A DNA stretch of 64,000 nt from Stigmatella ashevillena (GTDB lineage Bacteria; Myxococcota; Myxococcia; Myxococcales; Myxococcaceae): NCBI RefSeq assembly GCF_028368975.1, contig NZ_JAQNDM010000002.1:1550001-1614000 (forward strand), in the 5' to 3' direction. How positions within the stretch are numbered: position 1 is the stretch's first letter; each line of letters opens with the position of its first letter. The translations under genes and the position numbers were made by a program. The notes under the pieces were generated by a model that worked only from the letters and a program-made list of their open reading frames with translations, was not told the origin of the DNA and did no database searches. Below are positions 52,529 through 64,000 of this stretch, one piece after another.

Positions 52529-53520
52529 GAGGGCTGCTCCATTCCGGCAGCCTGCGCCAGGGCACGCACCACGGTGCGCTTCGCCAACTCGATCTTGAAG
52601 TGATTATGGCCAAACCCTTTCGCCCCCTGGACGATCGCCTCGGCCACGGCTTGAAAGTTCTCCAGCGTGGCGGGCTTTCCACGCAAGAGGGCTTCGGCTT
52701 CCGTGTCGCGCCAGGGTTTGTGGGCCACGCCTCCCAACGCCAGCCGGACCTCTTGGACCCGACCCTCGTTCAGTTCGAGCGCGGCGGCCACTGAGACAAG
52801 GGCAAACGCGTACGACGCACGATCCCGGACCTTGAGGTAGGCGTGGTGCGTGGCAAAGCCCTCTCGAGGCAGTTCCACGGCGGTGATGAGTTCGCCGGGT
52901 TGCAGGTTCGTGTCCAGGTGAGGGGTATCCCCCGGAAGCCGATGAAACTCGGAGAAGGGAATCGAGCGCTCCCCCTCCTTTCCAGTCACCCGGATGACCG
53001 CGGCCAGCGCCGCGAGCGCCACACACATGTCCGAGGGGTGTGTCGCGATGCATTGATCACTCGTCCCCAGGATGGCGTGGATGCGGTTGAAGCCACCCAT
53101 CGCCCCACAACCCGCGCCAGGTTCGCGTTTGTTGCAGGGCGTCCCCGTGTCATAGAAGTAATAGCAGCGCGTGCGCTGGAGCAGGTTGCCCCCCGTCGTC
53201 GCCATGTTGCGCAACTGCGGAGAGGCACCGGCCAGGATGGCCTTCGCAAGCAGCGGGTACCGCAGTTCGACCTGCGCGTTGTAGGCGACCGCCGAGTTCG
53301 TCACGAGGGCCCCGATTCGCAGGCCCCCCTGCGAGGTCTCCTCGATGTGGCGCAAGGGCAGCCGCGTGATGTCCACCAGGTGGCTGGGCCGGGCGACATT
53401 CTCCTTCATCAGGTCGAGGAGGTTCGTTCCCCCTCCGATGAACTGGGCCTGGGGGTTTTTCCTGGCCGTGCTCACCGCGCCGACGACGTTCTCTGCGCGA
53501 ATATAGGAAAAGCGGTTCAT
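52525..53520 (-). CDS. FAD subunit of an aldehyde oxidoreductase (PaoB/YagS type)
   Basis: 331 residues. The FAD-binding start [38 protein letters not shown] and [20 protein letters not shown] match the flavin subunit. Cysteines in [20 protein letters not shown] and [11 protein letters not shown] fit the extra [4Fe-4S] cluster that PaoB carries. It takes electrons from the iron-sulphur subunit and hands them to the final acceptor. Its ends overlap each neighbour by 4 bases. Confidence 0.92.
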   Translation of the reverse strand: MNRFSYIRAENVVGAVSTARKNPQAQFIGGGTNLLDLMKENVARPSHLVDITRLPLRHIEETSQGGLRIGALVTNSAVAYNAQVELRYPLLAKAILAGASPQLRNMATTGGNLLQRTRCYYFYDTGTPCNKREPGAGCGAMGGFNRIHAILGTSDQCIATHPSDMCVALAALAAVIRVTGKEGERSIPFSEFHRLPGDTPHLDTNLQPGELITAVELPREGFATHHAYLKVRDRASYAFALVSVAAALELNEGRVQEVRLALGGVAHKPWRDTEAEALLRGKPATLENFQAVAEAIVQGAKGFGHNHFKIELAKRTVVRALAQAAGMEQPS

Positions 53521-54008
53521 TGCCCCGCCCCCCCCTGGCGCTTGCCCATCGCCTGCTCAATCGCCGCGAGGATGTTGGGGTACGCGCCGCAACGGCAGAG
53601 GTTCCCGCTCATCAACTCACGGATGTCACCCGGGGTCTTGGCCTTGCCCTCGTTGATCAACCCCACGGCCGAACAGATCTGGCCCGGGGTGCAATAGCCA
53701 CATTGGAAGGCGTCCTGCTCGATGAAGGCCTCCTGCACCGGGTGCAAGGCCTCTCCCTGCGCCAACCCTTCGACCGTCGTGACGCTGGCGCCGTCCTTCA
53801 TGACCGCCAACGTCAGGCAGGAGTTGATGCGCTGCCCATCCAGCAGGACGGTGCAGGCCCCGCACTGGCCGTGATCACACCCCTTCTTGGTACCGGTCAG
53901 CTGAAGGGATTCGCGGAGCAGGTCCAGCAACGTGGTCCACGGCGCCACGTCCAGCTGCGTCTCTGCTCCGTTGATCTTCAGGGAAATGCGCTGCGCTGAT
54001 GTCTCCAC
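53517..54008 (-). CDS. 2Fe-2S subunit of an aldehyde oxidoreductase (PaoA/YagT type)
   Basis: 163 residues. Two iron-sulphur clusters are visible: a plant-type one with Cys44, Cys49, Cys52 and Cys64 ([16 protein letters not shown]), and a helical one with Cys103, Cys106, Cys138 and Cys140 ([20 protein letters not shown]). There is no twin-arginine signal, which E. coli PaoA has; the complex therefore seems to stay in the cytoplasm. It is the first gene of the three-gene operon. No PaoD-like cofactor chaperone follows. Confidence 0.94.
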   Translation of the reverse strand: METSAQRISLKINGAETQLDVAPWTTLLDLLRESLQLTGTKKGCDHGQCGACTVLLDGQRINSCLTLAVMKDGASVTTVEGLAQGEALHPVQEAFIEQDAFQCGYCTPGQICSAVGLINEGKAKTPGDIRELMSGNLCRCGAYPNILAAIEQAMGKRQGGAGQ

Positions 54009-54146
54009 GCGTACACCCTCCTCGGTCCACCCAACCCCGCGCGCATTGGACAGTGCGCGGGAACAAGGGCGGTACCGGGGAAGATGCTCAGCGTTTCACG
54101 ACGAACATGTGGTGGGGCTCCCGTCTGTCCAAGTGACGGATACCCC

Positions 54147-54170
54147 ACGGAAAAGCCCCAACGAATGGGG
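54147..54170 (-). terminator. Weak possible terminator of the C39-type gene
   Basis: Read on the minus strand, CCCC and GGGG (with a 7-base loop) are followed by CTTTTCC, 18 bases after the C39-type gene's stop. The stem is only 4-5 pairs. Confidence 0.3.
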
Positions 54171-54187
54171 GGACGGCCCGGCTTCGC

Positions 54188-55111
54188 TCAGACTTCGCGG
54201 CCGTAGGTCGCCTTGCCGCGGGAGCCGCCGCCCGGGGTGTTGCCGAGCGTCTCGACGTAATCGTCATTGGCCTGGGCCAGCGTCGCCTCATCTTTGCCCT
54301 GGGCATTGTCGACCACGAGCATGCCGCCGCCGCCGTTCTCCTTCCAGCTCGCATCCACGGCCGAAGAGAGCTTCTCGGCGTCCACCGAGTACTTGGAGCC
54401 GGAGGAGGGGTCCTTCACCGTGTAATTGCCCTGGGCGTCCTTGCCATCCACCATCACCCAGTGCGCGCTGCCGGGCTGCTGCGCGTCTCCACCCGGGGCG
54501 ATCTTGTTGGCGTCCAGCTGGACCATGACCTTCTTGTCGTTGAGCACCGCGTTGTCGAGCGACTGGGCATCAACCTGGGCCTTGCCATCCACCACCTCGA
54601 AGCCCTCATGCGCCAGCATGTTGGACATCTGGTGCGGCGTCGTCCCCGAGCCATCGGTGAACCGGGACTCCAGCGCATCCATCTTCTCGCTGGTGGGCTG
54701 CGCCTCGTACTTGCCCTCCGACTTCGCCAGTTCGGCGACGGCCGCGGGCGCGCAGTTGTTCTCCTTGGTCTGCTGGACCACCGGCTTCTCATCCTCCCAG
54801 GCGCTGAGGCCCAGGTGCGGGTCCGGCAGGTCCGCAGAAGCCTCCAGGGTGGGCGCCTCCAGCGACGTGTCCGGCGCCTGGGACGAGACGCCCGAGTACT
54901 TGGAGGCCCAATCCGCCAGGGACCGAGACGCCTGCTCGAAGGAGTCCTTGTAGAGCCCGAGCTGGGCCTCATTCGGAACCTGGGCTGCGGGCTGCGGCGT
55001 GGCCTGGACCAGCGCGGCGGCTTGAGTCCCCACTGCCGCTCCGGCTGGAGAGGCGATCTCCGGCTGTGCCAGAGGGGTTCTCGAGACGTTGGTAGGAAGG
55101 GTCACGCTCAC
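54188..55111 (-). CDS. C39/papain-like cysteine peptidase-type protein without signal peptide
   Basis: 307 residues from GTG 55111, with GAGGAG before it. No signal peptide. Residues 1-110 are a Ser/Thr/Pro/Ala-rich, disordered stretch. Then TKENNCAPAAVAELAKSEGK holds the nucleophile Cys120, SAHWVMVDGKDAQGNY the His217, and TVKDPSSGSKYSVDA Asp234, the order of the papain/C39 peptidase triad. The disordered head followed by a peptidase, without export signal, recalls substrates of contact-dependent or type III secretion. It lies 104 bases after the FHA activator on the same strand. Substrate unknown. Confidence 0.7.
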   Translation of the reverse strand: MSVTLPTNVSRTPLAQPEIASPAGAAVGTQAAALVQATPQPAAQVPNEAQLGLYKDSFEQASRSLADWASKYSGVSSQAPDTSLEAPTLEASADLPDPHLGLSAWEDEKPVVQQTKENNCAPAAVAELAKSEGKYEAQPTSEKMDALESRFTDGSGTTPHQMSNMLAHEGFEVVDGKAQVDAQSLDNAVLNDKKVMVQLDANKIAPGGDAQQPGSAHWVMVDGKDAQGNYTVKDPSSGSKYSVDAEKLSSAVDASWKENGGGGMLVVDNAQGKDEATLAQANDDYVETLGNTPGGGSRGKATYGREV

Positions 55112-55215
55112 GGGGGCACTCCTCGCCGAAAGTCAGGTAAGGTCAGGGGATGTAGGGACAACATCCTCATTATCTGAGGAAGCCGTATAAAGTTTCCTCG
55201 GTCTTTTCCGATTTC

Positions 55216-56619
55216 TCATTGTCCTCGGGGACCTTTGTCGTCCGCCGAGGCTCCGGCACGGTCCTCGAGGCCGTGCTTGCGCAGCAGCTTCCGCAGATAG
55301 ACGCGGTCGATTCCCGCCTCCCGCGAGGCCCGGGAGATGTTGCCTTCGCAGCGTTCGATCAGGCCCCGGAGGTAGTCGCGCTCGAACCCTTCAATGAGGC
55401 GCTCCTTGGCCTCTTTGAAGGGAAGGTCCATGTCGGAGGCGGCCCCTGCCTTGGGAAGGGCGGTCTCGCCCGAGAGGGCCTCCATCTCCGGCAGGGCGTC
55501 CTCGCCCAGGTTCACCACCTGCTCCACCACGTTGCGCAGCTCGCGCACATTGCCCGGCCACGGGTACTGGGCCAACAACGCCCGCGTCTGGTCCGACAGG
55601 GCGCTGGGAGGCCGCCCCATCCGCTCCAGCATGGTGTCGATGAGCAGGGGAATGTCGTCGGGCCGCTCGCGCAGGGGCGGCAACGTGACGCGGAGCACCG
55701 CGAGCCGGTGGAACAGGTCCCTGCGGAACTTGCCCGCCTTCACCGCCTCTTCCAGGTCCACGTGCGTCGCGGTGATCACCCGGGTGCTTACGGTGCGGTA
55801 GTCGTTGGAGCCCACCCGCTTGATCTGGCGGCGCTCCAGCACGCGCAGCAACCGGGGCTGAAGCTCCAGGGGCAGCTCACCCACTTCATCCAGGAAGACG
55901 GTGCCGCCGTTCGCGCGCTCGAAGGCCCCAGCCCGGTCCGCCAGGGCCCCGGTGAAGGCGCCCTTCACATGGCCAAACAGCTCCGACTCAATGAGCGTGG
56001 GGGCCACGCCCGCGAGGTCCACGATGACGAAAGGCCCCTGGCTGCGCTGGCTCTGCTGGTGCAGCGTCTCGGCGCACACATCCTTGCCCGTGCCCGTCTC
56101 GCCTTGAATGAGCACATCCGCGCCGCCGGGAGCCATGCGCTCCAGCAAGGTGAAGGCCTCACGCATCTTGCGGCTGTTGCCCACCAAGCCCCCGAAGCGA
56201 TCCTTCTTCGAGAGGAGCAGCGAGCGCTCCCGGGTGTCCTCCGGCACCAGCTTGAGCTCCGTGGTGCCCAGGGTGATGACGCTGCCCGGGCGCAGCTCCA
56301 ACTGGGAGAAGCGCAGCCCCTCGCAAAAGGAGCCGTTGCGCGAATCCAGATCGATCGCCAGCACGTGCTCCTCGCGAACCTCCAGCTTCAGGTGCTGGCG
56401 CGAGATGGTCTTGTCACTCAAGACGATGTCGCAGGTGGGCGCTTTGCCCACCGTATACTCGGAGCGAGTGAGGGCGTGGCTGCTGCCCGCCTCAGAGCCC
56501 GAGAGCACCAACAGCTTCAACCGCACCCGGCCGGACTTGGCCCGGCGAAGGGTTGCGGTGGGATCAGAAGATTCCTGCTCGTCGTCTTGATACTCCGGCA
56601 CGCGGCGGGATGCTAACAC
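55216..56619 (-). CDS. Sigma-54-dependent activator with FHA domain
   Basis: 467 residues. The FHA phosphothreonine-binding domain spans about 50-125 (TVGKAPTCDIVLSDKTISRQ, then HLKLEV; IDLDSRNGSF). The AAA+ domain has Walker A GETGTGKD (173-180), the sigma-54 contact loop GAFTGA (220-225) and Walker B VFLDEVGE (241-248). A Fis-type helix-turn-helix lies at the end (GNISRASREAGIDRVYLRKL). So it opens sigma-54 promoters when the FHA domain binds a phosphorylated partner, most likely the kinase encoded 62 bases upstream on the same strand. Starts at GTG; an internal GTG at 56601 is possible. Confidence 0.93.
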   Translation of the reverse strand: MLASRRVPEYQDDEQESSDPTATLRRAKSGRVRLKLLVLSGSEAGSSHALTRSEYTVGKAPTCDIVLSDKTISRQHLKLEVREEHVLAIDLDSRNGSFCEGLRFSQLELRPGSVITLGTTELKLVPEDTRERSLLLSKKDRFGGLVGNSRKMREAFTLLERMAPGGADVLIQGETGTGKDVCAETLHQQSQRSQGPFVIVDLAGVAPTLIESELFGHVKGAFTGALADRAGAFERANGGTVFLDEVGELPLELQPRLLRVLERRQIKRVGSNDYRTVSTRVITATHVDLEEAVKAGKFRRDLFHRLAVLRVTLPPLRERPDDIPLLIDTMLERMGRPPSALSDQTRALLAQYPWPGNVRELRNVVEQVVNLGEDALPEMEALSGETALPKAGAASDMDLPFKEAKERLIEGFERDYLRGLIERCEGNISRASREAGIDRVYLRKLLRKHGLEDRAGASADDKGPRGQ

Positions 56620-56681
56620 GCTCTGGTCCCGGCGGCATCTGCCAGCGTGAGGGCCCGCGGGAATGTGCCTGGGGCCAGCGC

Positions 56682-59438
<2,757 letters not shown>

Positions 59439-59737
59439 GACGATGCACCTGATGACCGCAAGACCAGCCAGACCAACCGCACCTTCAACTTCTGGACCTC
59501 CCCCTCTTGCCCACACGCCCGCCGAGAACTCTATAAGGATCCACTCGGGGTTGCGCGTTCTTCGGGGAAGTCTTGAGGAAGCGGCCCAAGATGATGACGG
59601 GTGTCACCACAGGTGACCCCTGTCATCAGGCTCTCACGTTCCGGGCTGAACCAGAACCGCCCAGGAGCGGCTCGGCTCCTCGGTCCCCAGCCAAGGAAAT
59701 CAGACCTTTATCTCGCTTTCGGGGGCCTGGTGGGTGG

Positions 59738-59754
59738 TTGGCATACCTCCTGCT
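59738..59754 (+). promoter_or_regulatory. Sigma-54 (-24/-12) promoter before the lytic transglycosylase
   Basis: TTGGCATACCTCCTGCT matches the sigma-54 consensus TGGCAC-N5-TTGC: GG of the -24 element at 59740-59741 and GC of the -12 element at 59752-59753, with the required 10 bases between. The start site would lie near 59765, leaving a 45-base leader to ATG 59811. The rest of 59439-59810 holds no gene. Confidence 0.75.
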
Positions 59755-59810
59755 TTAGACCCGCTCATCCACCGCTTCTTTCCTCCCCCTTCTTTCCTTA
59801 GGAACCCGCC

Positions 59811-60728
59811 ATGAGCCTCTCTCCCCTGTCTCGGAACGCGTCAACCATCAGCCCCTCCAATGACCAGTCCCTGATCCGGAGCAGCAGCCTCGCCCAGACG
59901 GCGCAGACCGCGGGTTGCGCGCGAGGCAACGCCCTCCCCCAGGGGATGAAGGCGTTGCAGCAGGACAGCTTCCAGGCGGGCCCGGAGCTCGGCGGGGAGT
60001 GGGCGAAGTTCATGGAGAGCGCCGCGAGCCTGGTCGATGCGGTGACCCAGTTGCAGAGCCTCCTGCAGTCCCCCGAGTTGGGCGGAGAGCTGTCGGCAGA
60101 GGGCGCTGAAGGAGCCCAGGCCATGCCCTCGCCCTTCGAGGACAGCTTCGCGCCCGAGGCCCCGGCCGGACAGGCCGCAGCCTCCACCCCCTCCGCGCCG
60201 AGCGCCGCGGGAGCCACGGGCTCCTCGGACACGTCGGCGGCCTCGGGTGAGGCCAAGCTGGGCTCTGGGCTGCCCCCCGCGCTGAACCAGTACAAGGGGG
60301 CCATCGAGTCGGCAGCGTCCAAGGCGGGCGTGCCGGCCTCGATGCTGGCCGGCCAGATCTGGCAGGAATCCCGCGGCAACCTGGGCGCCTCCTCCACCAA
60401 CGGTGGCAATGGCCTGACGGACACCGGGCTGATGCAGATCAACCCCAACACCTTCGCGGAGCTGCAGAGCAAGCACCCCGAGTTGCAGGGCAAGAACCTC
60501 GCGGATCCTGAGACGAACATTCTGGCGGGCGCCTTCTACATGAAGGACATGAAGGAGCAGTTCGGCAGCTGGGATCTCGCCCTGCGCGCCTACAACTCCG
60601 GCCCCAATGGGGTCGACCGCAGCAACCCGAACGCCATTCCCGCGGGCACGGGCGACGCCACCTACGTCCAGAAGGTGCAGAAGTTCTCGGAAATCATCGC
60701 CACCGGCAACGGCACCCTGCCCGCGTAG
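59811..60728 (+). CDS. Lytic transglycosylase (SLT) domain protein without signal peptide
   Basis: 305 residues, with TTAGGAA before the ATG. No signal peptide; the first 155 residues are Ser/Ala/Gly/Pro-rich, with Gln-rich MKALQQDSFQ and no export signal. The last 140 residues are an SLT domain: GQIWQESRGN with catalytic Glu186, TGLMQINPNTF, then LRAYNSGPNG. It cuts the glycan of peptidoglycan. Domain order and missing signal are like the C39-type protein at 54188. A sigma-54 promoter lies in front, which fits control by the FHA activator. Confidence 0.85.
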   Translation: MSLSPLSRNASTISPSNDQSLIRSSSLAQTAQTAGCARGNALPQGMKALQQDSFQAGPELGGEWAKFMESAASLVDAVTQLQSLLQSPELGGELSAEGAEGAQAMPSPFEDSFAPEAPAGQAAASTPSAPSAAGATGSSDTSAASGEAKLGSGLPPALNQYKGAIESAASKAGVPASMLAGQIWQESRGNLGASSTNGGNGLTDTGLMQINPNTFAELQSKHPELQGKNLADPETNILAGAFYMKDMKEQFGSWDLALRAYNSGPNGVDRSNPNAIPAGTGDATYVQKVQKFSEIIATGNGTLPA

Positions 60729-60805
60729 TGCCCACTGGATCGGATTCTCTCTCCCTCTGGGCAGAAGCGGCGGATAACTTCCGCCCCATGGAGAGGGAGA
60801 GAACC

Positions 60806-63175
60806 ATGTGGACGGGCCATCACCCCCGCAGGTCCAGCGCAGTCCGCCGGAGCCTGCTGATGTTCATCGCCATCCTGGGAGGTCTAAGCACAGCGCAGGC
60901 GGCTGCCGAAGGGCCCAGCACGGCCTACGCTTCGGTAGATCCATTCATCGGAACCGGAGGAGACGGCCACACGTTCCCAGGCGCCGCCGTGCCCTTCGGG
61001 ATGATCCAGCTGAGCCCTGACACGCAGATCCGCCATTTTCGCGAGAGCTACAAATGGGCGGCGGGCTACCGCTACGACGACACCTCCCTCCAGGGCTTTT
61101 CCCATACGCACTTCTCTGGGACCGGGCACTCCGACCTCGGCGACGTGCTGGTGATGCCCCTGGCGGGCGAAGTCCGGTTGGAACCCGGCGATGTGAGCAA
61201 GCCAGGCAGCGGATACCGGTCTCGTTTCAGCCATGACACCGAGACGGCCGAACCCGGCTACTACGCGGTCACCCTGGCGGATCCGGGCATCCGCGCCGAA
61301 CTGACGGTAAGCCACCGCGTGGGTCTGCACCGGTACCGGTTTCCGAAGGGCGCTCCCGCGCACGTGCTGGTCGACCAGCGTACGAGCATCTACAACTATC
61401 CCGGCAAGGTCCTGTGGTCGCGCGTGCGCGTGCACCCGGACGGCGCAGTCACCGGCTTCCGCGAACTCCGAGGTTGGGCGCCAGGCCGTTCTCTGTTCTT
61501 TGCCATGCGCTTCTCCCAGCCGCTCACCGGGCACGCCCTGCACAACCGGGAGGAACGGATCGAATACAAAGGCTTTTCCACTCCAGGCCGGGAGACCGCC
61601 GAGCGGGCGCAGCTCGAAGGCCGGGAGCTGGTCGGCGTCTTCGACTTCGGCGAACTGAAGGACCAGGAACTGCTCGTGAAGGTGGCCATCTCGCCCGTCA
61701 GCGAAGACAACGCGCTCCGGAATCTGGATGGGGACATGCCGGGCTGGGACTTCGATGCCACCCGGGCGGCGGCTCGCGAGGAGTGGCAGAAAGCCCTCTC
61801 AGTGGCGGACTTCGACGCACCGGCCCCGATGCGGAAGATGCTCTATACCGCGCTCTACCACGCCCTGATCGCGCCCAGCCTGTTCACCGACATCGATGGC
61901 CGCTTCCGGGGCCCCGACAATCAAGTCCATCAGGCAAAGGGCTTCACGTTCTACTCGACGTTCTCGCTGTGGGACACCTACCGCGCCGAGCACCCCCTGC
62001 TGACCTTGCTCCAACCCGAGCAGCGCAACAACGACTTCATCCATTCCCTGATCGCCTCCAGCAAGGTGAGTCCCTACGGCGTCCTGCCGGTCTGGCAGTT
62101 TCACGGCCTGGAGACGTGGTGCATGATCGGCTACCACGCGGTGCCCGTCATCGCCGACGCCTATATGAAAGGCATCCGCGGGTACCCTGCGGATCAAGCG
62201 CTCGACGCGATGGTGGCCAGCGCCACCTACAAACCCTACGGAGGGCTCGAGCACTACATGTCCCTTGGCTACGTTCCCATCGACAAGGAACCCGAGGCCG
62301 CCTCCAAGACACTGGAGTACGCCTACGACGACTGGACCATCGCGCAGATGGCACGGGCGATGGGACGAGAGGCCCTGGCCAATCAATTCGAGATGCGGGC
62401 GAAGAACTACCGCAACGTGTTCGATACCAAGACCGGCTTCGCGCGTGCACGCAAGTCCGATGGCAGCTTCCGCGAGCCCTTTGATCCGGCGGCGGTGGGC
62501 TACGGCAGTGACTACACCGAGGGCAATGCCTGGCAGTATTCCTGGTACGTGCCTCAGGACACCGCCGGGTTGATTTCGCTGCTGGGAGGCGACGCGAAAC
62601 TGACCGCGAAACTGGATGCCGTCTTCGACGCCAAGGTCTCCGCCGAGTCCTTCGCACACGTCGAGGACATCTCGGGCCTGATCGGCCATTACGCTCACGG
62701 CAACGAGCCGAGCCATCACGTCGCCTATCTCTACAGCTACGCGGGTCAGCCCTGGCGCACCCAGGAGCGGCTGAAGCAGATCATCGACACCCAGTACAAA
62801 GCAACCACGGACGGGCTGGCGGGCAATGACGACTGCGGCCAGATGTCCGCCTGGCTGGTGTTCACAGCGCTCGGCTTCTATCCGGTGACACCGGGCAGCA
62901 ACGAGTATGTGATTGGACGGCCCTTCGTCGAACGCGCCGCGCTGAACCTGCCCAACGGCAAGCGGTTCACCGTGGTGACCGAGAACCTGGGCGATGGCCG
63001 CCCCTACATCGGCAAGGTGACGCTCAACGGAAAGCCCTTGGAGCGCAGCTTCGTGCGCCACGAGGAACTCATGGCGGGCGGAGAGCTTCGCTTCGTGATG
63101 CAGGCCAAGCCGAACAAGCGCTGGGCCACCCAGGCAGGCAGCCGACCTTACTCCCTGTCCAACGCCCAGCACTGA
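60806..63175 (+). CDS. Secreted GH92 alpha-mannosidase
   Basis: 789 residues from ATG 60806, preceded by GAGGGAGAG. A signal peptide (MFIAILGGLSTAQA) ends near residue 36. The GH92 start DPFIGTGGDGHTFPGAAVPF and GMIQLSPDTQ, and the catalytic-centre GNDDCGQMSAW near the end, identify the family, calcium-dependent exo-alpha-mannosidases that invert. It would remove mannose from glycoproteins or fungal glycans. It follows the transglycosylase by 78 bases and is bounded by a strong bidirectional hairpin. Confidence 0.93.
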   Translation: MWTGHHPRRSSAVRRSLLMFIAILGGLSTAQAAAEGPSTAYASVDPFIGTGGDGHTFPGAAVPFGMIQLSPDTQIRHFRESYKWAAGYRYDDTSLQGFSHTHFSGTGHSDLGDVLVMPLAGEVRLEPGDVSKPGSGYRSRFSHDTETAEPGYYAVTLADPGIRAELTVSHRVGLHRYRFPKGAPAHVLVDQRTSIYNYPGKVLWSRVRVHPDGAVTGFRELRGWAPGRSLFFAMRFSQPLTGHALHNREERIEYKGFSTPGRETAERAQLEGRELVGVFDFGELKDQELLVKVAISPVSEDNALRNLDGDMPGWDFDATRAAAREEWQKALSVADFDAPAPMRKMLYTALYHALIAPSLFTDIDGRFRGPDNQVHQAKGFTFYSTFSLWDTYRAEHPLLTLLQPEQRNNDFIHSLIASSKVSPYGVLPVWQFHGLETWCMIGYHAVPVIADAYMKGIRGYPADQALDAMVASATYKPYGGLEHYMSLGYVPIDKEPEAASKTLEYAYDDWTIAQMARAMGREALANQFEMRAKNYRNVFDTKTGFARARKSDGSFREPFDPAAVGYGSDYTEGNAWQYSWYVPQDTAGLISLLGGDAKLTAKLDAVFDAKVSAESFAHVEDISGLIGHYAHGNEPSHHVAYLYSYAGQPWRTQERLKQIIDTQYKATTDGLAGNDDCGQMSAWLVFTALGFYPVTPGSNEYVIGRPFVERAALNLPNGKRFTVVTENLGDGRPYIGKVTLNGKPLERSFVRHEELMAGGELRFVMQAKPNKRWATQAGSRPYSLSNAQH

Positions 63176-63196
63176 GCCCAGCACAAGGACCATGCC

Positions 63197-63228
63197 CATC
63201 CCCTTGGCGGCCATAGGCCAAGGGGATG
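63197..63228. terminator. Bidirectional terminator between GH92 and aldo/keto reductase
   Basis: CATCCCCTTGGC (63197-63208) and GCCAAGGGGATG (63217-63228) form a perfect 12-base stem with an 8-base loop between two convergent genes. There is no strong T-run on either side. Confidence 0.7.
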
Positions 63229-63233
63229 CCGGT

Positions 63234-64000
63234 TCAACCCCCAGTGGATGGCTTTTCCATCCATACGGGCGGCGCATACCCGGCCGGCTTATCGCCGACA
63301 GAACTTCCGGCATTCAATATCCGTGACTGATACGCATCGGTGAACATCGGGTATGGGAAAGGCGGGGTCCGTGCACTCACCGTGTTGAGCCGCTGGCGCA
63401 ACCCCGCCGGGAGCTCGAAGTCCAACGCGGCGAGATTGTCTTCCAACTGGCTGACCTTGCTCGCGCCGATGATGACCGAGGCCAGCCCGGGTTGCGTGGC
63501 GGCCCAGTTCAACGCCACCTGCGCCATGCTGCGGCCCACCTCCTGGGCCACCTCTTCGAGAGCCGCCACCACCCGCCAGTTGTGCTCGGTGAAGAGGCCG
63601 CTCCCCGGCCCCGGCCCCTTTTGCGTGAGCCTGCCCTCGCCCGTGCCACCGCCCTCGCTCGGCCGGTATTTCCCAGAGAGCAGCCCCATCCCAAGCGGGC
63701 TCCACGCGGTGATGCCCAGTCCCAGCGTCTGCGCCAATGGCACGAACTCAGGCTCGATGTTCCGTTCGATCAACGAGTATTGCAATTGCAGGTTGATGAG
63801 CGGCGTCAGCGCATGTGCTTCGGCATACGTCTGCGCACGTCCTGCATACCAGCCTGGCACATCGGACAGGCCCGCGTAGCGGATCTTCCCAGCCCGCACC
63901 AGGTCGTCGAACGTCCGCACGACCTCCTCGGCCGGGGTGATCCGGTCCCACGTGTGCAGCAAGTAGAGATCAATGTAGTCGGTGCGCAACCGGCGCAGCG
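63234..64000 (-). CDS. Aldo/keto reductase, 5' end outside window
   Basis: The frame runs off the right edge, showing about 255 residues up to the stop at 63234. LRTDYIDLYLLHTWD, VRAGKIRYAGLSDVPGWYA, LQLQYSLIERNIEPE and GITAWSPLGMGLLSGKYRP are the aldo/keto reductase barrel with the NADP-binding C-terminal strands (VIIGASKVSQLEDNL). The catalytic Tyr and Lys lie beyond the edge. Members reduce aldehydes, ketones or sugars. The upstream neighbour is unknown. Confidence 0.92.
   Translation of the reverse strand, partial: LRRLRTDYIDLYLLHTWDRITPAEEVVRTFDDLVRAGKIRYAGLSDVPGWYAGRAQTYAEAHALTPLINLQLQYSLIERNIEPEFVPLAQTLGLGITAWSPLGMGLLSGKYRPSEGGGTGEGRLTQKGPGPGSGLFTEHNWRVVAALEEVAQEVGRSMAQVALNWAATQPGLASVIIGASKVSQLEDNLAALDFELPAGLRQRLNTVSARTPPFPYPMFTDAYQSRILNAGSSVGDKPAGYAPPVWMEKPSTGG

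Overview
The window looks like chromosome of a predatory myxobacterium, probably suborder Cystobacterineae (the Myxococcus, Stigmatella, Cystobacter, Archangium group). This rests on very high GC with G/C-ending codons, many secreted lipoproteins, a metallopeptidase ending in a MYXO-CTERM-like sorting tail, two eukaryotic-type Ser/Thr kinases, an FHA-domain sigma-54 activator and a lipoprotein nuclease toxin with an adjacent immunity gene. No rRNA, tRNA, CRISPR array, transposase or phage genes were seen. The genus is not resolved by reading alone.

Layout. 1-5 kb: a GH16-type glycosidase (cut by the left edge), a TonB-like protein behind a Fur-box-like palindrome, a VOC protein, a DmpA-type P1 peptidase and an amino acid/sodium symporter. 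4.8-5.6 kb: a yybP-ykoY-type manganese riboswitch followed by a UPF0016/GDT1 metal exporter. 5.6-9.7 kb: a large secreted M36 metallopeptidase. 9.8-12.5 kb: an iron-type ABC importer (lipoprotein plus double permease, no ATPase in the window). 13-16.5 kb: a polypeptide with two complete SF1 helicase cores. 16.7-20.1 kb: lipoproteins, one carrying a C-terminal lysyl oxidase domain. 20.2-25 kb: a Ser/Thr kinase, then a lipoprotein with a C-terminal AHH nuclease and an Imm11-like immunity gene, flanked by frame-broken gene remnants.

25-43 kb is one metabolic unit for amino sugars. NagA, an SIS-type glucosamine-6-phosphate deaminase and a GntR regulator run leftward. MurQ, a three-domain PTS protein (EIIA-HPr-EI) and a NagE-type permease with two IIB domains run rightward, followed by a GH20 hexosaminidase and a sigma factor. 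Two GH18 chitinases and a chitin-binding lipoprotein of unknown catalytic type point back towards them. Outside the cell the enzymes would cut chitin or peptidoglycan glycans; NagE would import and phosphorylate GlcNAc; MurQ would feed MurNAc-6-P into the same pool; NagA and the deaminase would deliver fructose-6-phosphate. Paired GGTAT/ATACC boxes at both ends of the divergent promoter region are the likely regulator sites.

43-64 kb: a GH31 alpha-glucosidase, small envelope proteins, a choice-of-anchor A lipoprotein with a strong terminator, an alpha/beta hydrolase, a cytochrome P450 with its own 3-Cys ferredoxin, and a PaoABC-like molybdenum aldehyde oxidoreductase operon. Then comes a set that may work together: a papain-like (C39-type) protein and a lytic transglycosylase, both without signal peptides, around a kinase-TPR protein and an FHA sigma-54 activator; a well-spaced -24/-12 promoter precedes the transglycosylase. 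A GH92 alpha-mannosidase and an aldo/keto reductase (cut by the right edge) close the window.
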